Source of the DNA: PRS1 sp965250265
GTDB lineage: Bacteria > Bacteroidota > Bacteroidia > Flavobacteriales > Flavobacteriaceae
NCBI GenBank assembly: GCA_965250265.1
Contig: CBDFNO010000012.1
Location: 1 to 64,000, forward strand
Length of the DNA: 64,000 bases
Reading direction: 5' to 3'
Shown: one piece after another, positions 44,118-53,600 of the stretch
How the letters are laid out: every line of letters starts with the position of its first letter
Position numbering within the stretch: the first letter of the stretch is position 1
Position numbers and translations under genes: made by a program
Notes under the pieces: generated by a model
What the model was told of the DNA's origin: nothing
The model's input: the letters and a program-made list of their open reading frames with translations, nothing else
Databases searched by the model: none

Positions 44118-45794
44118 CTATAAATCAACATTGATACCCACTCCCAAAATATGTGTGTACTGACCACCATTTAGGACGTCAAATAACCCGGTATAATTAC
44201 CCCCTACCCTAAAACCATCATACTCTATTCCTAAATCCACGGAAATCGGGATGTTTAATGATTTATCAGGGTGGGTGGGATCAAATAATACACCGGTTCG
44301 GACATTCCAATACAAGGGGTGTGCCAATGAGTTCAAACTTAATCCTACAGTCGGACCGGTAGTGACACTTCTGTCTGAAGGATTCCATATTGACATTACG
44401 CCGGCGGAAGGATGCATTAACCCTAAAAATGCAATATTGCTTATCCTGCGATCATAATTGATCCCGAGCATAAAATCAACATTTCCTGGCGGAATTCCTA
44501 TACTGGGAAATCCACTCCACATATTCAATGGACTGGATAGATGGGGTGACCTCATTCCGTTCGGGTGGTAGGTACATCCTGAGCCAATGGTGAAATTAAC
44601 CAAATCCGCGAATGGTTGGTAATGTCTTGGTCGAACGTCCGTACCAAAATGCATAATTGAGGGCCTATCTCTGGAACCTCCTGTGTTAAAGAACCTGGCC
44701 CAAAGGTTATATTCATCAGGCAATCCTATTGTATGGCCAAACTCATGGGCAATAACGGGCATAGGAGAAGCTATTAAATCTTCCGCTTTTACCTGAGCCC
44801 GGTCATCATCTCGGTCCAAGCTCACGTTGCGAGTATTGGGATTTACAAATGCGCCTATATTATCGTAAACAGTAACGTCGAAGCCTCTGCTACCTTGGCG
44901 CTCTCGCCCAACTGGGGTCATATGTATATTAACATCAATACCTGCTGGATGACATGGACATTCCAATTTATCTGGGATCAATTGATATTGACTTGTCCAG
45001 GTTTGCTCAATTTGATTCTTGGCAACCTGCATATAATTGTTTTTTTCAGCTTCTGTCTGTTCTGTAAGAAAATTAAAATACCATCTTTGATAATAATCCA
45101 TTTCGCAAGAGTTATCGTCAATTGTAAATCTGCCGCCATGATCATTGCCATTATGAATAGTTCTTTGAATGGTATCTAGGTGAGTTGCATTGCTTTGTTG
45201 AACGGTATGCGTCAACTCATGCGCCAACAAATGTTTCCCTTCACCGGAGTTTGGATTGTACTGCCCCTTATTAAAATAAATATCATTGCCTACTGTAAAG
45301 GCTTTTGCATTTAAGTCCCGATTCATCTGGGTTGCCTCCCCACCGGTATGAATATTCACATTAGAAAAGTCCGTTCCAAAACGACTTTCCATAAAACTTT
45401 TGGTCGATTTAGATAAGCCACTTCCCTTTCCCCTTGAAGAATTAATCCTGTTTGATACGGAATCCGAGGCGACCACCCCTCCTTGAGCACCTTTCTTTTG
45501 TATGAAAGAAGCCAACGGTTTGCGTTGTACTTTATCTTCCTCTTCACATGAGGTGCATTTTCGCTGAATCAATCCGTTCTCAGGCATGCTCATCACTTTA
45601 TCAGCCATAGCATCGGCTTCATGTTCCAATAGATCGTCCGATGAGCCAATAGAAAATTTGCATTGAATAGTTAAATTCTGAAAGGACTGTGAATCAGTTT
45701 CATTTTGTAATTGCTCCTGCACAGGCATTACATCTTTGACCGCTGCTGGTGCGGTAGTTGGTGATTGTGGTGATATGATGGTATGTTCTGACAC
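44118..45794 (-). CDS. DUF4157 protein with zinc metalloprotease domain and beta-rich tail (candidate effector 3)
   Basis: The shared leader (about 57-200, CTSCEEED at 80-87, HELTH at 192-196) precedes a second, different zinc site: HEFGHTIGLPDEY at 350-362, a metzincin-type motif in which the third ligand may be the Asp after the Gly. Upstream ECPCHPAGIDVNIHM carries a possible metal- or disulfide-forming CxC. The C-terminal 150 residues are Gly-rich alternating strands (VGLSLNSLAHPLYW, DLGIEYDGFRVGGNY) ending in GVGINVDL, barrel-like in texture. A protease cargo is inferred. It is followed downstream by candidate effector 2 with a 114-base gap. Confidence 0.75.
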   Translation of the reverse strand: MSEHTIISPQSPTTAPAAVKDVMPVQEQLQNETDSQSFQNLTIQCKFSIGSSDDLLEHEADAMADKVMSMPENGLIQRKCTSCEEEDKVQRKPLASFIQKKGAQGGVVASDSVSNRINSSRGKGSGLSKSTKSFMESRFGTDFSNVNIHTGGEATQMNRDLNAKAFTVGNDIYFNKGQYNPNSGEGKHLLAHELTHTVQQSNATHLDTIQRTIHNGNDHGGRFTIDDNSCEMDYYQRWYFNFLTEQTEAEKNNYMQVAKNQIEQTWTSQYQLIPDKLECPCHPAGIDVNIHMTPVGRERQGSRGFDVTVYDNIGAFVNPNTRNVSLDRDDDRAQVKAEDLIASPMPVIAHEFGHTIGLPDEYNLWARFFNTGGSRDRPSIMHFGTDVRPRHYQPFADLVNFTIGSGCTYHPNGMRSPHLSSPLNMWSGFPSIGIPPGNVDFMLGINYDRRISNIAFLGLMHPSAGVMSIWNPSDRSVTTGPTVGLSLNSLAHPLYWNVRTGVLFDPTHPDKSLNIPISVDLGIEYDGFRVGGNYTGLFDVLNGGQYTHILGVGINVDL

Positions 45795-45844
45795 TTATGT
45801 TTTAAAAAATAATTTGTAAAAAAATTAAATATTCATTATTCATA

Positions 45845-45997
45845 TTAATTGGTACCATTCTTCCTTACATTAACCTCATTTCGCTGGATTAAGCCTTTCT
45901 CAGGCATGCGTATGACTTTGTCTGTAACATTTAATGCAGTGACTTTTTCTTTGTTGTTATGAGTAAACAGTTCTATATTGCTAATCGTATTAAACAT
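45845..45997 (-). pseudogene. Truncated DUF4157 leader (50 residues)
   Basis: The ATG overlaps the end of candidate effector 4 (whose stop is at 45990-45992). The product ends VTDKVIRMPEKGLIQRNEVN, clearly related to the MADKVMRMPENGLIQRKC block of the four full genes, then stops before the CxxC and the DUF4157 domain. It is either a remnant of a fifth cargo gene or a coupled short leader peptide. Divergence from the four intact leaders suggests decay. Confidence 0.55.
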
Positions 45998-47027
45998 GTC
46001 TTTTCCCGAATACGTCTGTATTTTTACATAAATCAGGGTCAGCTGATCCAAATCCAAAGCACGATGCCTCACACGATGTTGAAACATCTTCTTCAAACCG
46101 ACCACGTGTCACATGAATTATTTCATGAAGTATTGTTGAAGCTAAATCACCACAAGCTCCTCCTCCGAAAGCTTTACTGCCTAAAGTCATAATATTTGCT
46201 GGAATGAAAAACCCTGTAGCTTCAGCGCAAGCTCCGGGAGTCTTAAGCATAGCAGAATCTAAACATCTTACGTCATAACCATGCTTTTTAAGATTGTTTT
46301 GGATTGCCTTTCTTCTTGTAATTTCAATACAATCATCTTCAAATATTTTGTCCAAAGCAGACCTAAAGGCAGTTTCAACGGTGTCCAATCTAAAAGCATC
46401 CGCATCACAACTTGCTCTAATTATCACAGAAACACGATGATGCGAAAATCTCCTGATTTTTGGTTGGACTGCTGCCTGTCTTAAAATCACTCCACCCTGC
46501 TGCACAGAATGCGTCAACTCATGTGCCAGCAAACGTTTTCCTTCTGAAGTACTAGGAGAGTACTGTCCCTTATTAAAATAAATATCATTTCCAACTGTAA
46601 ATGCTTTTGCTCCCAAATCTCGTGACATATTAGTTGCCTCACTTCCCGTATGAATGTTCACATTAGAAAAATCAGTATCAAAACGATTCTCCATAAAGCT
46701 TTTTGTCGATTTAGATAAGCGCTTTCCCTTTCCCCTTGAAGAATTAATTCTATTTGATACAGAATCAGAAGCCACCATCCCGCCTTGAGCACCCTTCTTT
46801 TGTATGAAAGAAGCCAAGGGTTTCCGCTGCACTTTATCTTCCTCCTCACAATCGGTACACTTGCGTTGAATCAATCCCCTCTCTGGCATTCGCATAACTT
46901 TATCAGCCATCAAGTCTGCTTCTTTTTCAAGCGGATCGTTAACCGCACCTATCGATAGAGCGGGTTGTACAACCACATTTTCCGAAGAAATTGGCTGCCC
47001 CTTACTTGTTGGCGAATTTGAGTACAT
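45990..47027 (-). CDS. DUF4157 protein with HEIIH metalloprotease-like C-terminus (candidate effector 4)
   Basis: The shortest full member (345 residues). The leader begins earlier than in its relatives (EKEADLMADKVMRMPERG at 34-51, CTDCEEED at 57-64, HELTH at 169-173). The C-terminal domain has a second zincin motif, HEIIH at 301-305, followed by candidate glutamate ligands in FEEDVSTSCEASC, and several cysteines (CDAD, DDC, GACAEA, GGGACGD) that could form disulfides. It is the effector closest to the structural genes, 52 bases after the membrane-protein gene. The fold is not identified beyond the motif. Confidence 0.75.
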   Translation of the reverse strand: MYSNSPTSKGQPISSENVVVQPALSIGAVNDPLEKEADLMADKVMRMPERGLIQRKCTDCEEEDKVQRKPLASFIQKKGAQGGMVASDSVSNRINSSRGKGKRLSKSTKSFMENRFDTDFSNVNIHTGSEATNMSRDLGAKAFTVGNDIYFNKGQYSPSTSEGKRLLAHELTHSVQQGGVILRQAAVQPKIRRFSHHRVSVIIRASCDADAFRLDTVETAFRSALDKIFEDDCIEITRRKAIQNNLKKHGYDVRCLDSAMLKTPGACAEATGFFIPANIMTLGSKAFGGGACGDLASTILHEIIHVTRGRFEEDVSTSCEASCFGFGSADPDLCKNTDVFGKRHV

Positions 47028-47079
47028 TTTGTTTTTCTATTTTTATATTAGATTATTGTCTCTTTTAATGTCGATTCAT

Positions 47080-47640
47080 TTAAATAAGTGAAAAGCAAAT
47101 TGTCACAGATACTACTATCATAGTAATATAAAACAGCCATGAACCCTTATAAAACATAGCTTTTAACCAAGTGCTTACATCTTCATTTGCTAAATATTTT
47201 TTTGAAAATTCTGCGGCTAACTCACTCTTTCCCCCTTTTTTATTGATGGTATAATTACAGGCAATTGGGTCGTAAAATGGAAATCCTTCTTTTTTTGGAA
47301 GCGCTGTTTCTTCCATTATCAGTAGCTTAAAATCAGCGCTATTGACAAATTGGGCTATATTTCTTTTTCGTTCAGTGCAATTTAGAAGATGTTTTTGCCA
47401 CTGAGAATCGATAATCCAAAATAAAAATGGAATTATGGCAGTACCCAGATATAACCAATGGTGGAGTTCTTCTATTTGCTTTAAATGTTGTGCAATTAGA
47501 TATAATCCACCACCCCAAGCTGTAAAAGCGAAGTATTTAATTTTATGAATGATACCATCAAGATTCTTTACGGTATCTTCAATGATATCCATCTCTTTTA
47601 GAAGAAGTTCCCAGAAAATATTTTGACTATTACCACCCAT
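47080..47640 (-). CDS. Small membrane protein between injection-system and effector genes
   Basis: The 186-residue protein starts with a soluble amphipathic helix, has two membrane helices (about 35-53 and 62-80), a cytosolic middle with charged helix and KKEGFPFYDPIAC, and a last helix at the C-terminus (SWLFYITMIVVSVTICFSL). The layout is reminiscent of SLATT-like two-helix membrane proteins, but no signature is decisive. It lies in the operon, 17 bases after the ATPase gene. Roles in releasing particles, anchoring them or protecting the producer are conceivable; none is shown. Confidence 0.7.
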   Translation of the reverse strand: MGGNSQNIFWELLLKEMDIIEDTVKNLDGIIHKIKYFAFTAWGGGLYLIAQHLKQIEELHHWLYLGTAIIPFLFWIIDSQWQKHLLNCTERKRNIAQFVNSADFKLLIMEETALPKKEGFPFYDPIACNYTINKKGGKSELAAEFSKKYLANEDVSTWLKAMFYKGSWLFYITMIVVSVTICFSLI

Positions 47641-47657
47641 TAGTTTAGTTTTTATTA

Positions 47658-49151
47658 TTAAATGATTTTCCCTTCCTTGCTAAACTCTTTTCTTATACCA
47701 GTGACCACATCATCTGTACTAATTACCGTATTATCACGGCTCAAGGCTTTCAATGACGCGTATTGAACCACGTTAATAATGGAGCCCCCGGACAGCTCAT
47801 ATTGCTGGGCAATGCGCTGCATTTCCTCTTCAGCCGGAGGTTGTGACACCTTACTGAACGCATTTTTCCATAATCGAAGTCTTTCCCTTGGTTGAGGTCT
47901 TTGGAATTGGATGATGGATTGTAAACGCCTTGTAAATGCATCATCCATATTATTTCTCATATTGGTGGCCATGATCACCAAACCCGGATAGTCTTCCAAT
48001 CGCTGTAGCAAATAGGCAATTTCCTGATTGGCATATTTGTCATGTGAATCGGAAATACCAGTACGTTTGCCAAACAGAGCATCCGCTTCATCAAAAAACA
48101 AGATCCATTTTTTATTTTCTGCCTTCTTAAATACTTTCTCCAGGTTTTTTTCTGTCTCTCCAATATACTTTGATATTACCATAGATAAATCCACACGGTA
48201 AACTTCCAGCCCGTGTAACTTACCTAACAGCGCCGCGGTCAAGCTTTTACCGGTTCCTGGATCACCATAAAATAATGCCTTGTAACCAGGCTTGAGATGT
48301 TTATTCATCTTCCATTCATTCAAAAGCGTCGAGCCATGTTTCAACCAAATCCTGATCTCATCAAGTTGTTGGGCTGTAAACTCATCTACAATTAGGTCGT
48401 TCCAGTCCATTTTAGTTGTAAGTCGTTTGGCAGGGAATGCCATACTAAACTGAGGTTTACGTATGTTTCCAGTGGTAAAGAAATCCACGTACTCGTCAGA
48501 GATTAAAATAGAGCTGCTATAAAAACTCTCATTTTCCATGCCCTGATCAAATGAAATAATTCCGTGGGCAGAAAAAACATGATCAGGCTCAAATAACTTG
48601 TAAAGTTGAAACCGAGTATCAAGATTATTACCTCCCAGTAAAAATAAATAAGTCTCTACGGTGGGTATAAATCCTGAGTGCCGTTTGCCTTTTACTCCTC
48701 CAAATTCAGTATACCCTCGCCCAAGTGCCTTGTTCACCGAGAAAAAAACGTCCAATAAGTTGGGTAGAATTTGAGGAATGATAGCCAATGTTAACATAAA
48801 CCGCTCTTCTTCGGTTAACTGATAATAATTGACAAATTCACCATAGACCGAAGTATCATTACTGAGGTCGGGTAATATTATTTTAGAGCTTGCCTGTACT
48901 CTTTTTTTTACGCGTTTATCCTTTAAAACGGTCTCCGTTTGTTTTCCTCCGAAAATTTTTCCCAACCAATTTTGTGGTTCTTCCTGAACGATCTCAATCT
49001 TTTCTTCAGGGAAATGGTTCTTCAACCTTGAATTAACCACTTGTGCAAACCAATTCACTTCATTCGACAAAGTTTCAGCGTTCAAACTCAATTTAGAAAA
49101 CTGACTGTCTTGCTCTAATACCTCTATTTCCTCATTTTGTGTTTCATTCAT
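47658..49151 (-). CDS. AAA+ ATPase of the contractile injection system (Afp15-like)
   Basis: The N-terminal half (about 1-280) is family-specific and the AAA+ module follows. Walker A is YGDPGTGKS (about 300), Walker B is ILFFDEADALFG (about 355) and arginine-finger candidates are in DAFTRRLQSIIQF. In Afp/PVC systems this ATPase is needed for assembly or cargo handling but is not part of the particle core. The start at 49151 (MNETQNEEIEVL) is chosen because earlier in-frame starts would overlap the preceding gene by over 100 bases with unlikely sequence; it leaves an 11-base gap. Confidence 0.9.
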   Translation of the reverse strand: MNETQNEEIEVLEQDSQFSKLSLNAETLSNEVNWFAQVVNSRLKNHFPEEKIEIVQEEPQNWLGKIFGGKQTETVLKDKRVKKRVQASSKIILPDLSNDTSVYGEFVNYYQLTEEERFMLTLAIIPQILPNLLDVFFSVNKALGRGYTEFGGVKGKRHSGFIPTVETYLFLLGGNNLDTRFQLYKLFEPDHVFSAHGIISFDQGMENESFYSSSILISDEYVDFFTTGNIRKPQFSMAFPAKRLTTKMDWNDLIVDEFTAQQLDEIRIWLKHGSTLLNEWKMNKHLKPGYKALFYGDPGTGKSLTAALLGKLHGLEVYRVDLSMVISKYIGETEKNLEKVFKKAENKKWILFFDEADALFGKRTGISDSHDKYANQEIAYLLQRLEDYPGLVIMATNMRNNMDDAFTRRLQSIIQFQRPQPRERLRLWKNAFSKVSQPPAEEEMQRIAQQYELSGGSIINVVQYASLKALSRDNTVISTDDVVTGIRKEFSKEGKII

Positions 49152-49162
49152 AACAGTCGCTT

Positions 49163-50605
49163 TTACCATTCTACATGAATTTGATATTGGCTCCACGGAA
49201 GGATAATAATTGAATATCCCCATGGAATTTTTTCCAATAGCACATCTATTGTTTTCCGCTCCACATGTATTTTCCAATTGGAGTCTTTCTTAGTAAGAAT
49301 GCAATCCCTCAATAAAAATGCTTGCCTTAAGCCATCCATACTCGTACTTTTTAATGCCGTCCAGTGTTCAATTACCGATTCGAGCAAGGCATTTGCCTCT
49401 TGCTTTTCTTCTTGTGTCAAATCAAAGACTAAAGGAATTGGTGCATGAAGCGGGAGGCCACAAAGCAATTTCTCTAAGTTTAAATTATGTTCAGCCTTTT
49501 CGGTTTCTCCAGTGCATAAATAATTAATCAGATGGACGGCTTTAAATTGGCAATCCCTGTTTTTCCATTGCTGTTCATTCAGTAGTCCGAGATTCGTAAA
49601 AAAAGTTTTGAAAAAAGGTGTCAGCAGGATCGCACCCCCGTGACTGGAAAAGTACTTTTCTTTATCGAGTTTACTTTTAGGAGCGGTTTCCTGGCTCATG
49701 ACCGGACTTATTTGATTATTTATAGTTTTATATTGAAATAATTCGGATTCTAGGCTTGCCTGATCCATCTCATCTTGAGTCTCTAAGCGCTTAAATACCT
49801 GAGCGATTTCCTGATTCAAAGCCTGGCTTATTTGGGCAATAGCGATTTCATCCTGAGATGTTATAACTTCAAATAAATGCCTGGTATTCATAATAAATAG
49901 TCTTAATAAAAACGGTAAGTCAGAAGTATTACCGGTAAGTTGGGAGGCATTGCCAATTACAAGTTTGTTAAGAAACCGCATGAATTGGAGCTCAACAACT
50001 AGGTCAAATTCTTTTCTTGCTTCCTCGACCCAACGCATGATCGCTTCGATGGACTTATCAAGCCTTGTGATCTGGCTGATCAGTTCTTTATGTACTTCGG
50101 GACTAAACTGTACCGCTATTCTTTGCCAAACATTCGTATTGTTTGACGCACTGTTCAAAAACTTTAGTAGAGCTTCTCCAGATTCGGTCAAATGATCGAG
50201 AAACCATTGATTTAAACTTGGCTGCTCCTTTGTTTCCCACCATGGCAATTGACCGGTTTCCAGGAAATAAACAAGTGATTCTAATTGAGATTTCTGTTGA
50301 GACTGGGTTCGCTCTATGCTTGGAATTTTCGCCTGTTCGTGTAATATCGCCTGTTCAAATTTATCCAGGAATATCTCAACCAAATGGCTATCAAAAGTAT
50401 GTGAATTAAATTGCCCCAGATCCAATTCTAATTTGTTAATTCTTAGAGACTCATATTCATTTGAATATTTGGAGCATACCTTGTCTATTCCAGCCTCCAT
50501 TTGTGATTGGAGTGTTTGAGTAAAATTATGCCTCAATCCGATGGCCTGATCTTCAGATGGGCATCTAATTTCAAAACTTAAGCGATTAATAAGATGCTTT
50601 TCCAT
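49163..50605 (-). CDS. Contractile injection system tape-measure protein (Afp14-like, CIS_TMP family)
   Basis: It sets the length of the tube during assembly. The N-terminus (INRLSFEIRCPSEDQA) and C-terminus (VIEHWTALKSTSMDGLRQAF, then VERKTIDVLLEKIPWGYSII and LPWSQYQIHVEW) fit the CIS tape-measure family well. The middle is helical and variable. The start at 50605 begins right at the family N-terminus and overlaps the Afp12-like gene by 20 bases; the longer in-frame start at 50656 adds sequence unlike the family. Its size (480 residues) suggests a moderately short particle, an inference only. Confidence 0.88.
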   Translation of the reverse strand: MEKHLINRLSFEIRCPSEDQAIGLRHNFTQTLQSQMEAGIDKVCSKYSNEYESLRINKLELDLGQFNSHTFDSHLVEIFLDKFEQAILHEQAKIPSIERTQSQQKSQLESLVYFLETGQLPWWETKEQPSLNQWFLDHLTESGEALLKFLNSASNNTNVWQRIAVQFSPEVHKELISQITRLDKSIEAIMRWVEEARKEFDLVVELQFMRFLNKLVIGNASQLTGNTSDLPFLLRLFIMNTRHLFEVITSQDEIAIAQISQALNQEIAQVFKRLETQDEMDQASLESELFQYKTINNQISPVMSQETAPKSKLDKEKYFSSHGGAILLTPFFKTFFTNLGLLNEQQWKNRDCQFKAVHLINYLCTGETEKAEHNLNLEKLLCGLPLHAPIPLVFDLTQEEKQEANALLESVIEHWTALKSTSMDGLRQAFLLRDCILTKKDSNWKIHVERKTIDVLLEKIPWGYSIIILPWSQYQIHVEW

Positions 50606-53600
50606 TGCTTTGTTTATTGGATGATGATTCACCACATTCTTCGTCACAAACCCCACAGGGTTTCAATGTATTTAATACATCCACCAGAGGATTGACCATT
50701 TCATAAGATGGCATTTCTGTTACTGACATTTCTTCCAGCCAATTGCAATAGGCTTCTTCAAACCGTTTCATTTCATTTATCCCTATCCATTTCACTTTTA
50801 TATCCATATGTGCTGGGGCTTCTTTTTCTATAGTTCTTTCAACCAGTCCTCTAAATGTCAAGTCCCTAAAACGTAAGGGCCAGCATGGGAATACTGCCGT
50901 CGCCCTGAAAGAATAAGGGTCCTCATTATTATCGCAGGGGTTTTCCTCACAATACAGGTCAAGTTCATATCCAAATTTTCTCAAAAGACATTCGATTTCT
51001 TCCTCCGCGTCTTCTCCTTTATTGAACATGTATGGGCTTTGAGCTAATTTTACATGGTCATCGCCTCTTAAAACAAATCCGTACTTCACTTCGTTATTGG
51101 CATCAGTCCCTTGCACAATCTCATAATTCACTCTTTCTGAGCCATATTCCTGTATGTCCTTTATACGGTCTATTAAATTTTCATATCTTCTAAATTTGAG
51201 AGGTTGGGTCTCGTTCGATCCAGAAATGACGTCCTGAAACAATAGCGATTGGTCATAAAGATTGCTAACTTCATTTAAACGGAGGTATTCCAGCACCCAG
51301 GGCATTTGGTCAAAGCATTTAGCAGCGGGTATCCGACTTATTCTCTTTCTGTATTTGGGTTTCTCCGTGCCTTCATCCAGCCCAATTCCCAAGTCACAGG
51401 GGTCTAGGCAAACATCCAATAACTCTACTGTAATAGGGTCTCCATTTTCATCAAATACTTCGTCAAACTTGGGTCTTAGCAAAAGGTGTTCTACCAAATG
51501 AAACCCTTCATTGGTATTCATTTCCCAAACTAATCGCTGTAATCGATCAAAAGCTTTTGATCTTTTTTTACTTTTTGAATATTGCTCACTCCTTGCGAGG
51601 GTAATTGCTTCTTCTTCATCGGTAGAATCCCATAATTCGTAGGAGAATTTACCAACTTTTCCTGCCGACTTGCGTGCTCGCTGCTTTAGTTTATCACTGA
51701 AGTGAAAATAATCTTTTTGATCGATGTACTTAAGAATTTCATCAAGCAGTTTATCGGTACAACAGCCCTCGGCAACCTCTTTGCTAATCAATAGCGTCTT
51801 CTTGGTTTTCGGATAGATGAATTTAATAACATTCAGGAGTTGCCCTTTCTTATTTGTCTTTTGCACATCGGTGGTTTTTTTGCCTTCCTTTTCCATGACA
51901 GGCTCAACGCATATAAAACCAGGAACCAGCGAACGTCTCCGTACATCTTTAAACCCGAGCAACCGACTCACTCTCCTCTCAGCACCCGAAACATTATCTG
52001 AGTCCCAATAATCCGGAATAGCGTAATTATAACCCTTCCCACGATCGGTGCTTATGCGATAATATTCTCCATTCGCCAAAATATTGATTTTATCTTGTAC
52101 TAGCCTTTCTTCAACCTTATAGGGAGTGAGCCATCTGGAAATTTTTTCATACTCAGACAGGTCCTCGCCAAATCTCGCCAGCATGTGATTCAAAAAAGTA
52201 TTTCTTCTGCTAAGAAAGTTTTCGGGTGTTTCTATCAAATGCTCCAACACATGAGTAAAATCACTCAGTATCTCTTCCCAATGCTCTTCACCATGATCAT
52301 TATGATCAATTATGAGATCCTTTAATCCCTCCATTTCAGTAAGTGCTCTGGTAAAATAGGTGTGTTCTACCGAACCGTCGAAAGTAAATAATTCTTTTAC
52401 ATGGTTTAACTGCACCAGATAGTCTGCAAGCAGTTGTTCAAAAAACAATAAATAGCCTTTCAACTGAAGAACCTGAACTTTTCTTTTTTCAGTTGCATCA
52501 GCAGGAAGACCTCCACGTTCACTGATTCCATAACACATGGGTAAAGTTTCAGTAATTGGATAGTAATCTTCCAATTCCATATGTTCTCCAGTGGGTACAG
52601 GAAGGTCTAATGCCGTTCCGGATAATTTATATTTACGTTCCAATATTTTCAGGTCTCTGAAAAGTTTTAACATTCGCTCAGGTCGCTTGTCTGTGTTTGG
52701 ATCTGTATTGTAACTTAAAAATTCGCGTTCCTTGCAAAAAAGTACCGAAGACATGTCCGGGCGAATGCGCGCAATCTTGCGTTCACTTTTGAGCTTATTT
52801 ACCCATTTCGTAAAATACACAACATCAATAATGTCGTCATCAATACTACTATATGGCATCTTAAGAAAGGTTATTGCTATAATTCCCGGAATATCCGCTA
52901 TTTCGTTGATAATGTCAGAAAGGCGAATGTCGCGATACAAAGAAGTCGCTTCAAGTTCATCGGTATCAATAAAACCGTGTCTTAGTGCTGGTCCTTCAAA
53001 GATCTCATCGATCAACATACCCTTATCCAACATCTGTTCGATGGTATAAAAAGGAATTGAAGGGGTAAAGTATTTATAAATAATAAAATATATCTGTGCC
53101 AATACGTTGTCGGAATCTGCATATTCTTCCAACTTTATAGATGCTGAAATACCGAAGTCTTCATACTCCACAGCATTGATACTAAGAAAATCTTCTCCCA
53201 GATTTCTATGGCGATAGAGTTTGTCTTGTACCTTATCTCTTATTTCGTCTCTGGCGTCATCTTCAATAATATTTTCTTCATACTCGACCATGACATTGTA
53301 CAGGCCTTCAAGTTCAACTATTTTCGATTCAATAACAGCGGAATCAGTTATCAATTTTTTCTCTTTGTTCAGTTGGTTAAGTCTCCTATTGAATTCATGA
53401 ATTTTCTGCTGATTTTCCTCAAGAATCTTGTCAAGTTCTGCTTTTTTAGCTTCAGGTATGTCACCTTCTCTTTCCGAAGAAATCTTATCAATCTCTTCAT
53501 GAAGCCGTCTAATGAGACTATTAATATCATCAATTTTTTTTTCTATCGCATGAATGGTTTCTTCTTTATCATCATCTACAAGGTTATCGGTAGCCTGATT

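Larger units (their letters stand above)
41930..46960 (-). repeat. Four related DUF4157 leader blocks in tandem genes
   Basis: Blocks of about 470 bp at about 41940-42400, 43400-43860, 45195-45650 and 46500-46950 are clearly related in DNA and protein. They code for the MADKVMRMPE-GLIQRKC segment, KPLASFIQKKGA, NRINSSRGKG, STKSFMESRF, DFSNVNIHTGGEA, AKAFTVGNDIYFN and HELTH. Sequence on either side is unrelated among the genes. This is the structure of interchangeable cargo cassettes, and recombination between blocks is possible. Confidence 0.85.

Noticed and set aside
45845..46105. Longer 86-codon frame for the truncated leader
   Set aside because: Its first third overlaps the end of candidate effector 4 in another frame; only the part from 45997 shows leader similarity.
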